The notes under the pieces are model-generated. The model made no database searches. It saw only the letters and a list, made by a program, of their open reading frames with translations, and was not told the DNA's origin. 64,000 nt of DNA from Brachionus manjavacas (Eukaryota > Rotifera > Eurotatoria > Ploima > Brachionidae): the NCBI GenBank assembly GCA_019054805.1, contig JAHQIY010000017.1, positions 1,674,001 to 1,738,000 on the forward strand, in the 5' to 3' direction. Position 1 is the first letter of the stretch. The number at the start of each line of letters is the position of its first letter. The position numbers and the translations under genes are program-made. Shown here piece after piece: positions 23,101 through 34,692 of the stretch.

Positions 23101-24151
23101 ACACTAAGAAAAAGAAAAAATGAAAACTCTTTTTATTTTATTATTATCTGTAACATATATTATTATTTTTTAAATAAGAATTAATTTAAAAATTTTTTTT
23201 TACTATAAATTAAAAAATAATATATTCCATATAAATAAATTTTCTAAATTAGAGTTCATGTACTTTTTTACTCTAACATTTTTAAAGGATATTTTAATAT
23301 TAAAAATGTTAAATTATACTTGTATTACGAAGATTTTATTTTTTTTGACTTTAATATCGAACTTTTGAAGTAAATTTTTTAAGCAAAAAAAATTATTTTA
23401 ATTTTATGATTCATTAAATGTCTAAAGAATTATATTTAATTTCATATACTCCTTTATTGATACTCTCATTCTTAAAAACCTTGATTAGGGGACTCTTTTT
23501 AAATAAATAAATTATATCTAGTTTGTTTTATTTTGATAAAATATTTTTCTCGATCTTGAACAAAATTGCAAATCAATATCTGGATGAATAGTAAAAAATA
23601 GTTGATCTAAGGTCTTGATGATAGAAAAAAATAGGGAAAATTTATTAAGAGAATTAATTTAAGCAGTAATTGCTTAAGTGTACTATACAAATTATTGAAT
23701 CGGCTTAAGTAATTAACAAAAAAAAAAAGCTGTATTTATAAATATGTATATATAAATTAATTCTATTCAAATAAATTTAAGATAATAATTTAATTGATTT
23801 TGATTTAAATCCGATTTTTTTAGAAGCAGTGTTGAAAATAATTTGTAAAAAAACCATCCAGATCGAAAGGCCATTGTAATGAATTTTAAGATATTCAAAC
23901 ATCAATATTTAAAAGATAAATTTTCCTTAAAAAAAAGTATAAAATAATACAAAAACTACAATTATTTATTAATTTTCCAATCCTAAAATCAATAAATCTT
24001 CGAGTTAAGCTTTAAAAAAATTAAGCATTTTAAAATTTATTTCAATATTTTATTTAACAATAAAAATAACAAAAAAAATACAAATTAAAATTTTTTGAAT
24101 TGATTCCTTTTATATACAGCCATGTCAAATTTACAAGTGAGATGCAATAGA
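17101..24151. other. 7-kb AT-rich stretch without a supported gene
   Basis: I see only AT-rich, low-complexity DNA with long A and T runs. A few islands of higher G+C exist (about 20820-21130, 21400-21600, 21960-22030). Only the short frame at 21402 is worth naming. Distal regulatory DNA or unrecognised old repeats are possible. Confidence 0.5.
21402..21518 (+). CDS. Candidate 38-aa small ORF
   Basis: ATG to TAG encodes 38 residues beginning MSFEECYKIISHLS and ending RLCGQSQ. The stretch stands out from its surroundings by higher G+C, balanced codon use and no homopolymers. The peptide has a charged, helix-like pattern. It could be a short peptide gene, an exon of an unseen transcript, or chance. 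No family is recognised. Confidence 0.25.
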   Translation: MSFEECYKIISHLSILGKQKAEISFLKSQYERLCGQSQ

Positions 24152-26464
24152 TTAATTTTTCTTTTTTTTAGCCGGAGAAATATCCGCATTTTTCTCTTTG
24201 GGTTTTATTTTGCAAAATTTATCCAAGTTGACTTTTTTTGGATTCGAGTGAATATGAATAGTGGGCTGTATTAGAACAGTGCCGCTGAAATTAGCCGGTA
24301 AAATGACCGGCGGATTTTGGTGCATGATTGGAAGTTGCTGAATTACGGGTATATGGTGACCCATTGGTCTAATAAATGTCGGATTGATCATGCTCACCGG
24401 TCTCGAGAACATGTCTGCTAAATTAGAAGCAGGAAAAATAAAAGAAGGCTGCAAAGTATTATTAACTAATGGGGTGCTATTTTTTTGCGGATTTATCACA
24501 ATCGGTGTTTGTCCAGAACCTGAATTATTTTGTCCATCTTGAGATGATGAGCCTAGAGTGATAACAATGGACGATGAGTTTTTATTTTCACTTTCATCAT
24601 CTAAAATGATGATATCTGACTTGTCTGAATCTTGACCACTTTTTTTGGGACTGCGGCTTCGTTCACGTTTGCTTGCTATTTTGGTTATTTTGGGTCTTAT
24701 TTTTTGAAATTGGCTTAATCTCAGATTTTCCGCCAATTTGTCTGCTTTGGGACTTAGCTCTTCAATTTCAATATCTGACTCTGGACTTGGCTCTTCAATT
24801 TGAATAGCTTCTAAATTTTTAATGTGCTCACTTAAAATTGACTGAGAGCGAGTTCGCTGTTCATTTTCTTTGTCGTTGTCAGTTCTGTCCTTTAGTGATT
24901 TTTTCGAGTCCCTCAGAACATTGGCAAGCTTTATTCTTTCCAAAATAATCTAAAATTTTTTAGTTAAAAAATTGTTTAGAAAAAGCCTATTGATCTCAAT
25001 TACTGTGTACTGAGATGGCAATTGGACATGGTCGGCTTGGTCGAAGGGACATCTGTAGTGAACTTCTTTGATGAAATTGTAATTGTGCATCCATTTTGTC
25101 TTAATTTGGCGCTGGCGCTTTATTAACTCTTTAAGCTGTTTTTGCCTTTGCTCAGAGCTTGAGAAATTGTTCAATTGTTTGCGGATATCATCGCAGCTTC
25201 GTATCGGAAGCAAATGCTCTTTTATGCACTCACAGCATTCTGATTTTGGCAATTGCTTGAATTTGTTAAAGCCCATAATTAATAAACTTTGGAGAAACAA
25301 AATTAGAATTTTGGAAAAAAAAATTTTTTAAATTTAAATACATTTTCTCGGTTTCTGTGAATTGAGCTTTTTTAAACTGACTATAATATCTAAATTTAGA
25401 CAAATTGGGAATTAAACTAGTGTTGTAGAAAACTGGGCTTTTTAGAATGATTTCCAAGAATTTCGACGGAACTCCTTGCTTTAAGTCCATGCTGAGCTCT
25501 TCCTCAGGAATATTTTGAATATTTGAAATTATTTCCAATGCTTCGTCCAAATTGAGAATTTCAAAATTTGATAATTTCACCATCTTTTGCTCAGAACTGT
25601 TCGTATTCTCCTCCTCTTCTTTTTTGTCATTCTTATCCAGCTCATTTTTATTCAAATCTTTTAAAATATTCTAAAAAAAAGCAAATTTTTTTTCAAGCTT
25701 TTTTCAATTTTTTTTTACCAAAAGTTTATGGGCTTCGTCAAAAACATCCCGGAACTCTTTCGAGTAAAATGTTACCAAACAAGATTGGGTCAATAATTGA
25801 ACATGCTAAGGATAGAATAAAATAAAAAAATAAATAAAGTAAATTAAAATAAAAACACATTTCTTAATTGTTCATCAAGTTGTTTTCTTTGAAGTTGAGT
25901 GAATTCAGGAACAAATTCTTTTGTCGAAGAAGGAATTGTAATTTTGGGTACTCGGCTTGTTTTCGATTCTACTGTTCCACCAAGCTTAGAGACTCGATTG
26001 ATCAAAATTTTTGTCCTGTTTTCTGGGGTCAATTTTTTGATTGTAATTGCTGATTTGATCTTGGAATGACGTTTGTCATCATAGACAATAGGTGCTCCGT
26101 CACATATTTCAATCGCGTCCTTTACCAATTCAACAGCCTCTTTTTTTGGAACTTGAAAACACGCATCTGGATAATACGGATCTTCTAGATCGCAGTTTTC
26201 GAGACAGACTGTGAAGTCAGGATCATCGGCAGCATCATCATTGTCAACTGCTTGTCCATCTTCATTGGGTTTTTCGTCAGAATTTGAATTTGGTTCTGAA
26301 TTTTTCTCAGCCGAATTTCCACTAGGGGTTTGTTGATTCAGACTGTTCAAAAATTCAATCCAAATTTCGTCATTGGGATCATTTATTGAACTAGGAGCTG
26401 ATGAAAAGGACAGTATGTTTGATGTAGATGAGGATTTTTCGTTCAATTTATTCGAATCACTCAT
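24152..26464 (-). CDS. GON4L: GON4L-like nuclear protein, five coding exons
   Basis: Exons on the minus strand: 26464-25859, 25805-25719, 25670-25342, 25286-25004 and 24949-24152. All four introns are 48-55 nt, GT-AG, and the phases agree (0, 0, 2, 0), giving 700 aa. Exon 1 has an acidic, disordered start and then DDPDFTVCLENCDLED and a KKEAVELV helix. Exons 1-2 join to make RKQLDEQLRNHVQLLTQS, the hallmark of Gon4-like proteins. Exon 4 encodes KEHLLPIRSCDDIR, another family segment. The last exon is low-complexity, with a basic RERSRSPKK patch, a proline-rich part and a lysine-rich end, probable nuclear localisation signals. Vertebrate GON4L is about three times longer and carries PAH and SANT domains at its end; these are absent here. 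The family acts in transcriptional repression. Confidence 0.8.
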
Positions 26465-28422
26465 TTTTTAGTTTTTAGTTTATTTTTTAAAATTTATTAT
26501 TTAATTTTAATTTTTTTTTCTCTACATTGATTAAAAATTATGTCTATAACAAATACAACATTACATTTTAGCTCAATAATTTTAATACTTTAAACAAATT
26601 TAATTTTGTCTTTTGATAATAATTAAAATAGTTGAAAATTTCAAAAATTTCTTTACACACAAAATTTTAGATACTCAATGATTTTCGATTTTCTTTTTAA
26701 TCTCTTAATTTTTTAGATTGTAAAAAATGTTGCTAAATATCACTTTTTTAAATTTAATCTAAAATTAAAGAATTTTTTTTAATTAAAAAGGAATTAAATA
26801 GATTTTTTTTTAATTTTTGATCAAGAAAACAAAAATGCGAAATACATAATTTTTTCTTTAAATTTAAAAATGAGTTCCAAAATCGTGTTTTTTGATTTCG
26901 GAAAGATAGAGAGGATTAAAAATTTGAAAATATTAAATGATTAATATCAAAGTTTTAGATAAAAATTTTATTCCAGGGAATTAAATAAAAATTAGCTTTA
27001 GAACCATTTTGCTTAAGATTAATTTTAAAATCCCTTTGAATCATTTATCAAAGAAAAATTTTTTAATTAATTTTTTTAAATATTCAAAAGGTAAATAAAA
27101 ATTTAATTTAAAGATTCAAAATTTATCAGTAGTAAATTTCAAAATTTATCAGTAGTAAATTTCAAAAATATTCAGTTAGCTTAAAAATTTTAGAAATATT
27201 TAAAAAAAATTTTTACACTTTTTTTAGTTACTATTTAATAAAATTAATCAAATGACTTACAATTTTCAAAGTATTAAAATTTTATTACTTTATGATTTAA
27301 TATTTGCATAAGTAAAGTTTAGTTTATTTATAAAAAATATTTGCTAAAGTAGTTATTTAGGTATTATTAATTGACTTGTTTTTTATAATTTCATCTTCAA
27401 TTTCTTTTCCTGTTTTTATGCTAAGATTTTAAGCTCATATACTTTAAAAGGATATTTTAAAAGACTTATACAAATTAAATCAAAAAATCTATTTTTATTG
27501 ATATATTGGTTTATTTAAAATTTTAGTTTAGAAAAGGAATTTGATTTTTTTATTTATTTTTTAAAAAATTTTAATTAATTTTATTCATAAAAATAAATAT
27601 GATGATTAAATTTATTTTTTTCCATGTTGAGAAGTTAAAAAGGTATTGATATTAAATAAAATCTAAACACCAGTTTTAGTATTTTGTGTGTGGCAAGTAA
27701 TTTTTTCTGTTTAATTTTTTTAAAAAACCTAAAAGTAAAAAAAAATGAGTTTCATTAATAAAAAATCCAGCAAAACAAATTTCAAGACATCTCTTTAAAT
27801 AAATTTAAATCAGTTGATTATTTTTTCGGTTATTTATTTTACTAATTGAAATAACTTTAATACATTTCTAAATTTTTGTCTAAATCTCGGGAACAAATTA
27901 AATGAGAATTATCGAACAGATTTTCTTGAATTTTTACCAAATAAAGGTCTATGTTTTTATATTATTTTGATCGATTTTTTTTATTTTTAAATAAGTTAAT
28001 AAAGCCTTAAAATAAAATTTGCTCACATATTTCGTACATTGAGGATTATTATTTTTTCTATAATTTCTAACATCATTCCTTCTTTATTCTACATAAAAAT
28101 ATTAATTTCATATTTTTGGTCTAGTGGTTTGAATTGATCACAGAACTTATTTTTCTTAAAAAAATTTGGCAAACTTGGCAAAAAAAATTAGAAATTCAAA
28201 TATTAAGTCTAATTGTCTTACCATTTATGGCTAAGTTACCGTGAAAATATATCAACACAGTAATTTTTGGAAAAATTTCAATAAAGAAATTTTTTATCAG
28301 TATTAGATAATTTGTATAAATGATTTTTTTTCAAATTAAAATTAAAACAGATATAATATTATTCTAGTGTTTTTTTTTAATGTAATCAAATTTTAATAAG
28401 TAGATAATTTTAAAATAAATAA
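26465..28422. other. Gene-free AT-rich intergenic region
   Basis: Nothing coding is seen. A small tandem duplication of a 23-bp unit (ATTTATCAGTAGTAAATTTC plus AAA) lies at about 27120-27165. The region separates the divergent starts of the GON4L-like gene (minus) and the glycosyltransferase gene (plus), so both promoters should be in it. No TATA box near either start is obvious. Confidence 0.5.
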
Positions 28423-29331
28423 ATGAAATTCAAAAAGCAGTCTCTATTTTTTATTTTATTTCCAGTAATATTTTCTATTTGGCATCTTTTTTTTCGGTGT
28501 AAATTTGACATTTCAAGCTTTCGCTCTGACAAAATAATCAATTTAAATGAGTATAAATTTGTTATAAATTCTAAAATTTGCAGAAAAAATGAATTTCTAA
28601 TCGCTATTGTGTGCATATCGGTGGACAACTTTGAACAAAGAAAAATAATCCGCCAAACTTGGGCTAACTATGACTCAATTAAAACTGTATTCTTGCTCGG
28701 TTCTTCACTTAACAAATCTGTGAATAAACTGGTTGAGGAAGAAAATAAAGTCTACTTGGATATAGTTCAGCAAGACTTTGTAGATACCTATTCAAATTTG
28801 ACACTAAAAAGCATAATGGGCCTACAATGGATTTCGCAGTATTGTCCAGATGCAAAGTATGTCCTCAAAATAGATGATGATGTGCTGGTCAATATTCCAT
28901 TTTTGATCTCTTATTTGAATAAACTTAAATATTTGGATAATTATTATATCGGTAGTTACCAAATTGGAGCTGCAGTTAATCGCGATGAACAATCCAAATG
29001 GGCTATTTTTCCCTCTGAATATTCGAGCAGTTGTTATCCGTCTTATCACCAAGGACCGGCTTACTTAATTAGTGGGAAATTTGCACCCGTTTTGTACAAT
29101 ATTTCAAAATATACAAAACTTTTCAAACTAGAGGACGTCTATATGGGTATGTTAGCTCATCAAACTAAAACAAATTATGTTGCCATAAATGGTTATTATC
29201 TAAATGATCCAAAGTTTTCCCTTTATCAAACTAGACAGTTATCTCGAAATGGAAAATCAAAAATATTTGCTTTTGCTCTGAGAGAAGAATTTTTAGCTAT
29301 CTGGCAATTATTCAAAAAATTATTCTATTAA
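28423..29331 (+). CDS. Beta-1,3-galactosyltransferase-like enzyme (GT31 family)
   Basis: A single-exon frame of 302 aa. Residues 6-24 form the single membrane anchor of a type II Golgi protein. The GT31 catalytic domain follows: QRKIIRQTWANY (about 72-83), VFLLGSS (89-95), DFVDTYSNLTLKS (118-130), YCPDAKYVLKIDDDV (140-154) with the metal-binding DDD at about 151-153, YHQGPAYLIS (about 208-217) and LEDVYMGMLA (about 236-245), whose acidic pair is the usual catalytic region. It should transfer galactose, or a related sugar, in beta-1,3 linkage from a UDP-sugar in the Golgi lumen. The acceptor cannot be told. The length is slightly short of the family's usual 320-400 aa because the stem is short. 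Confidence 0.9.
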   Translation: MKFKKQSLFFILFPVIFSIWHLFFRCKFDISSFRSDKIINLNEYKFVINSKICRKNEFLIAIVCISVDNFEQRKIIRQTWANYDSIKTVFLLGSSLNKSVNKLVEEENKVYLDIVQQDFVDTYSNLTLKSIMGLQWISQYCPDAKYVLKIDDDVLVNIPFLISYLNKLKYLDNYYIGSYQIGAAVNRDEQSKWAIFPSEYSSSCYPSYHQGPAYLISGKFAPVLYNISKYTKLFKLEDVYMGMLAHQTKTNYVAINGYYLNDPKFSLYQTRQLSRNGKSKIFAFALREEFLAIWQLFKKLFY

Positions 29332-29734
29332 TAAAATTTTGTCCAATTTTATCTGAAATTTTGCGTTCTAATTAATATTCGGGCCAATTTCATGAGCAAT
29401 GAATTTTAAAGAATTTTTTAGAATAGACTGAAAACGATTATCAGAAAAGACCAATGTCATAATGTTTTAGTTAGTTGCGAAAACAAATTAAAACATTATT
29501 CAGTAAAATATTTTTTGTTATAATATTTAAAAAATAAAAAGCAATTTTTTTAAATATTATTATCACACTTGTGCAAAAGAAAAAAATACAATTTTAAATT
29601 GAATCAAATGATTAAAATTTTTTTATAATATTTGTGAATAAGAATAATTTTATTTATTTTTATTTTTTTAAATTTTTTATTATGAACCATTTTTCAAAAC
29701 TTTTTAAATTTCAAAAAAAAATTAGCCAAGTCGT

Positions 29735-30215
29735 TTGACTTTATGATTTTTTCACAACTCTGTTTCGCCATTGTCTATTTTGCTCAAAAAATCTTATGAA
29801 CTGGCAGAACTTCCGCAGAACTGGAAGCAAGCATTTGTTACTCCTCTTCATAAAGGAGGCACAAAATTGCTTGCAAAAAACTATAGACCTGTTTCATTGA
29901 CCTGTGTTCTTTGCAAGATTATGGAAACTTTTTTAAGGATGAAAATGATTGAACATTTATTAAGGAACAATCTGATCTCAGCTTCTCAACACGGCTTTTT
30001 TCCTAAGAAATCGTTCACAACAAATCTACTTGAAACCCTGTGTTTTATTACTCAAGGAGCTTCGAAAGGATACGGAGTCGATGTGATCTATACGGATTTT
30101 GCTAAGGCCTTTGATAAAGTTTCACACAAAAAAATGGTCAAGGGATCGGTCAATGCAGCTAAATGTTGGAAGTGCTTATTGAGTCGAAATCATGTATTTC
30201 ACTGACATTTCAAAA
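29735..30215 (+). mobile_element. LINE family B, reverse transcriptase front part
   Basis: Frame 29771-30205 has LPQNWKQAFVTPLHKGGTK, NYRPVSLTCVLCKI, ISASQHGFFPKKS and VIYTDFAKAFDKV, which are reverse transcriptase motifs 1-3. The frame loses similarity just after the AFDKVSHKK motif. The C-terminal part of a like element resumes at about 31640, so the TIR element between them probably inserted into, or replaced part of, this LINE. Confidence 0.8.
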
Positions 30216-30695
30216 AATTAATTTACTACTGCAATGTTTAGTCATGCGAGTATTATTGGATAATTTGAAAGATAGACTGTGCCATAAAAAAGAATAATGA
30301 ATCTAATTGATTAATTGATAATGGATAAAAATTTAGTAATTGATCCATCCTATAACTTGTCTAAATTCCCATAAAATGAAATAAATTCGGGATCACTGTA
30401 AAATGACAACATTTTCACACCTCGAGAGGAAAATGACAAATGTGTTAAAAAATTGTATTTTAACTTACCGAAAAAAAAAGGAGGAGTTTTTTTTTTTTAT
30501 TATAACTAAGTGTTAAAAAATTGTCATTTCCCGGTTACTTAAAATAAATTATAATAAAATGTGTCTAATTATTTAACTAAATATTATAAATTATTCCTAA
30601 TTAATACTCGGATTAAGACTTAATATCACAAATTCCCAATAATTACTCTAATTATCTTTATTGAATTGATTTTTATTTATTTTGAATATGAAAAG

Positions 30696-30955
30696 TATTG
30701 AACTATTTAAACATGAGCCACATGTAACAATCTTTTCCAATTTTATATATTCTTAATTTTCATTTATTTAGCTTATTTACTTTTTTTTAATTCTTTTTTT
30801 TTTTTTTTTTTTTTTTTTTTTATCTTATTTGATTAACTTTAATTTAATTTTTATTTTATTTCATTTTTATTTTATTTTTTTAATTTTTAACTTATTCTGA
30901 AGGAGCTCTAGCTCGGTACAGAAAACAAATAAATAAATAAAGTATTTCAGAAATG
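30696..30955 (+). mobile_element. LINE family A, 3' tail only
   Basis: The sequence from AGTATTGAACTATTTAAAC through the poly-T-rich 3' untranslated region to CTGAAGGAGCTCTAGCTCGG and an (AAAT)n tail matches the 3' end of the copy at 3041-3300. A run of more than 30 T lies at about 30795-30831. This is a truncated, non-coding insertion inside the TIR element. Confidence 0.8.
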
Positions 30956-30963
30956 TTTTTCAA

Positions 30964-31272
30964 CGTTCTGGTTACGAAGCAAGTTATGAAAAAATGATCG
31001 AAAATTCAGCTACAATAAATGTTTTTGGCAACGAATTAAATATGCTCGCTTTAAGCTGTTTGTTTGTTAGACCAATATGTTGCTATTCAAATGAACCATG
31101 GGCCCAATGTTCAGATGTTCCTAAATATTCAACTTATCCAATTTATCTGGCTTTACAAAACCAACATTTTACTCCGATTATGCCTAACTCTTTTTTTTTT
31201 TATATTTCTCCAACAAATGCCTTCCATCTAAACCATGTTAAATTTTCTTTTGGAAACTTACAATTTTATTAA
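30964..31272 (+). pseudogene. OTU-like protease domain fragment
   Basis: Open from before the first Met (30994) to the stop at 31270. It reads GYEASYEKMIENSATINVFG, then LNMLALSCLFVRPICCYS, and PIYLALQNQHFTPIMPNS. The pattern of an RPI-xx-YS strand followed by PI.LAL...HF is that of the second half of OTU-like (or vertnin-type) domains, where the His is catalytic. The N-terminal Asp-Cys part is missing, so it is a fragment or one exon. It probably belongs to the TIR element, since OTU-like domains are known cargo of some DNA transposons. The assignment is tentative. Confidence 0.4.
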
Positions 31273-31639
31273 TTATAATTTTTTCTAATTGGTTATTTTT
31301 TTTATCAAATCAAATTAGTAATAATAAATTTTAATTTTAAATTAATCCCGTTGTCATTTTTCTTTTTCACACATCTCTTTGTTAAAAATCTTTCGGATTA
31401 ATCAAAAGGTTGTCATTTTACAGTGTAGCCATAAATTCCCTCTTTTTTTGACAGTAATTTGGTTCTGGAGAGTTGATTAACTTAATTTCGCAGTATCAAA
31501 GTGCCATAAAAATCTCAATATGGTAAAGTGTTAAACTGCGGCCGAAACCACACAAAATTTGAGTGCACTATGTTTGAGACTCAGTGGCCAAACAAATCAA
31601 ATTGCGAAAGAGATTAAGACATTTTTATCCAGAGCGACT

Positions 31640-32280
31640 TAAAATGGGACACACAGGTCAGAAGCTCAACTGCTAAAGCAAATCGTATTCTTGGAGTGAT
31701 AAGAAAGTCATTCAAATACCCTACGACGGAAATTATTAAATTACTTAATTGTTCGTTTGTCAGGCCTCAATTGGAGTATGCCATTGCATCATGGTGTCCA
31801 TTTTATGAAAAAGATTTGAATGAACTTGAAAAAGTTCAACGGAGAGCGACTAGGTTAATCCCTAGTTTGCAAGATCTTGAATATTCAAAGCGTTTATTGA
31901 AACTCGGTTTAACTGATCTTAGAATGAGACGACTACGAGGTGATCTTATTTAAATGTTTAAGATTGTAAACAATATGGAAAGAGTTAACTTTGAAAACGA
32001 TATGAATTTTAGCCAAAACAAAATACTTGATACCAGAAGATACGACTTGATAAGCGAATGTGTAAAAAACTGTCTTCAAAGAATTAACTTTTTTACTAAT
32101 AGAGTTGTGAATGAGTGGAACAAATTGCCAGAAGAAATAATAAATCCAAAGTGTCTTAACTGTTTCAAGGTAAAGTTTGATAGGTGGTTGGCGAAGCATA
32201 ATGCAACGACTGCTATGGCTTACTAAAGCTTCGCTTGGAGAATCTCCAAGTTGCAGTTAATTTTACTACAACTACTACTT
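31640..32280 (+). mobile_element. LINE family B, reverse transcriptase end and 3' end
   Basis: Two adjoining frames (31696-31953 and 31954-32226), separated only by one in-frame stop, encode the C-terminal region: SFVRPQLEYAIASWCPFY, KVQRRATRLIPSL, and FFTNRVVNEWNKLPEEI with a WL-type end. After the stop, AAGCTTCGCTTGGAG and a (CTA)n-type tail at about 32260-32278 close the element. Relatively few breaks suggest a younger insertion than the copy at 15.8 kb. Confidence 0.85.
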
Positions 32281-32937
32281 TTAATTATATAAATTATTAA
32301 TAAATCGATAGATTTTTAATATTGTTTAAAATTTCACGATTTTAAAAGAAAAAACTTGAAAGGTATTTATCGGTTAAATTAGGCTTTTCCTGTCAAATGC
32401 TAAAGTCATTTTTCATTAGTTTTAATTTTGAATTATTTTTTTTTTAATTTATACAATTCAAACTTTAAATTAAAAAGTTTAGAGCTAAAGATTTAATTTT
32501 CCTGCTAATTTATGGATCAATTCTTTTATTTATAAAAAAGAAAAAAATTCTTCTCGTAAATTTTGACATTTATTATATTCAAATTAAATTAAATTCAATG
32601 TATTTACATTTTACTAAATATTATTTAGTTTAATGTAATATACTAAATATACTAAATATTATTTAATTATTTAGTATAATATTGAGAGCAACTGCGAGAT
32701 CTTTCTCTTTTATAATGCTTCTGGTAGTAGATCAATATTTTTCTTTAAGTAATTATTTTTTATTTCATCTTAATCAAAAAGGTAAATGATTATTGAGCCC
32801 ATTTATTAAAAAAAAATATCAAGTTAATTTAACAGTATTTAAAAATTATTTTCTTGAAATTATAGGATTGTTAAATAAGTTTTTCGTTTTTTTTCAAGAA
32901 TCCATTTATTCATGGAAATTAAAATAGAATATAATTA

Positions 32938-33335
32938 GTCACCAAAATAATTTCCTTCGCTAGAAATACACATCCTCCATCATTCTGGCAGCATGTTGAT
33001 CCTTCACTAGGAGAAGCTGACCGCTCTTGAGTTGAAATAGTTACTGATGTCTTTTTCGGTTTCCTTTAAGTCTGAGCTTGCTTATTTTTAAAAATCGCTA
33101 TATTTTTTCACTGAGATCGTGCTATCGGAACAGATGGTAATCCGGAGGAGCCAACTCTAGTGAATAAGCCGGGTGAGATGAGATTTCCGAGCCTATATTC
33201 TTTATCGTGTTCAGAGTCGTTTTCGCAACATGGGGCCTAGCGTTTTCATGTAAAAGAATCACTTTTCGCGTTCCTTTAGTTCTTTGTTTCCAAAACGTGG
33301 CTCAAACAAACCAATTTTTGTGAACAAACGTTTTT
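32938..33335 (-). pseudogene. Mariner transposase remnant
   Basis: On the minus strand from about 33285 it reads ILLHENARPHVAKTTLNTI, then SSHPAYSLELAPPDYHLF. These match the second and third catalytic Asp region of mariner transposases (HDNARPH and HPPYSPDLAPSDYHLF). The HDN Asp has become Glu and SPDL has become SLEL. Several frame breaks follow, and no inverted terminal repeats were found. It is an old, dead Tc1/mariner copy. Confidence 0.85.
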
Positions 33336-33819
33336 GTTTTTGACCTGGTTTTCTGAGTAGATCAGCTTTTCGTTTTATGATATCGCAAGGATCACTAAAG
33401 CTTCAGTTCTTCTTTATTTGCTCAGTTATTTTTGTTATTAGTTGTATTAATATTTTTACTTGAATATTACGTATTCGATTAAGTACCACTTATACGATTT
33501 AAGAGTTAAGTCTGCTTTATGTTCAGAAGAAGAAAACTTAGATTTTTAGAAAATCTTTTTTCTATCGTAATTCAATAAATTTATCTTTGGCCTAGAATTA
33601 AAACTTGGCTTTTCAAAGCATTTTAAAAAATCCACGTTTTGTTTATTTCTAAGCATGTTTTTTTTTAAACTTTATTTTTAATAAACTAGCCATAAGGCAA
33701 AACAAATGAATTCACTTTTTACAAAGACATTACACATCTCCAGTTACGAAACTGGTGACTGGTCGTACCATTAGTAATTGCATTGTAGTTGTGTTTTTTT
33801 TAATAATTTTTTTTTCTCT

Positions 33820-34110
33820 TTTTTTTACTACAATTTACTAAAATTTACCATTTTTCCCATTTAACATAATAAAAATTTGCGTAAAATTACGTAAAATTTC
33901 GTATTTTTTTTTCAATTTTCATTTTAATTTTCTAAAAAAAAAAGAAAAATTCCTAAAAATCGCCATTTTTTCAGTTTATCTTGGCCCTATTTATATTTAC
34001 TAAAATTTACTAAAATTTTCGTAAAATTACGTAATTTTATGTAATTTTTCAGAAATTTACTTTTTTTACTTTCACGTAAAATTACGTAAAATTTCGTTAA
34101 AACAGTTTAT
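33820..34110. repeat. Dispersed repeat rich in GTAAAATTACGTAA
   Basis: Variants of ACTAAAATTTAC, CGTAAAATTACG and TTTTTCAG recur many times here. Related sequence is seen near 11640-11780, 2795-2810, 51120-51190 and at the window start (30-80). No coding potential is present, and termini are not defined. Confidence 0.5.
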
Positions 34111-34692
34111 CGTAGCAGTACTGTAGTTAAGGATGTAAAAATTTAAAGAGCAAATATATAATTTTAACTTTTTTTCACTATAATCATTGAACTTATACAA
34201 AAAAGCAAGGAATCTTTAATTCTTCAGATATCTTAGCCTAAATACATTCATTTGAATTAAACAAAAATTAGAAAAATTAATTTTTGTCCTAATTATAAAT
34301 TTCCAATTTATATTGATTTAGAATTAAATTTATTAATTAAGAATGCGGTGCAAATAAGGTACTAAATGAGGTCTTTCCTGCAATTTTATTTCTAGACTGG
34401 ATTCTAATCAACTGATTATGGCTACTTATTATTATTTTTTCAATGAAAATCAGCATTTCAGATAAACAATTCGACAACTATTTTCAAAAATCGATTCTAA
34501 ACAAATATTTGAAATTAATAATTTGTTTTTAAAACACAATTTTAATAAAAGCTTAGTTTAAATATCGCTTGATGGAACACAAAAAACAAATATATTTTTT
34601 AAGTCAAGATTTCTAATAAATCTCCTAAAATCTAGACTAAAATTAACTAAATAGAAAATTTGAAAAATAAATTTACGGAAGACTTTCAATCT

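Larger units (their letters stand above)
30394..31425. mobile_element. Candidate DNA transposon with 17-bp TIRs (CACTG ends)
   Basis: CACTGTAAAATGACAAC at 30394-30410 is repeated as its exact inverse at 31409-31425. The AAAATGACA core recurs inside both ends (for example GAAAATGACAAA near 30430 and TTGTCATTTC near 30520 and 31350). CACTG termini recall CACTA-type elements, which is inference. No target duplication is evident. The element holds a LINE A tail (30696-30955) and an OTU-like reading frame (30964-31272). It sits in the gap of a LINE B copy. Confidence 0.6.
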
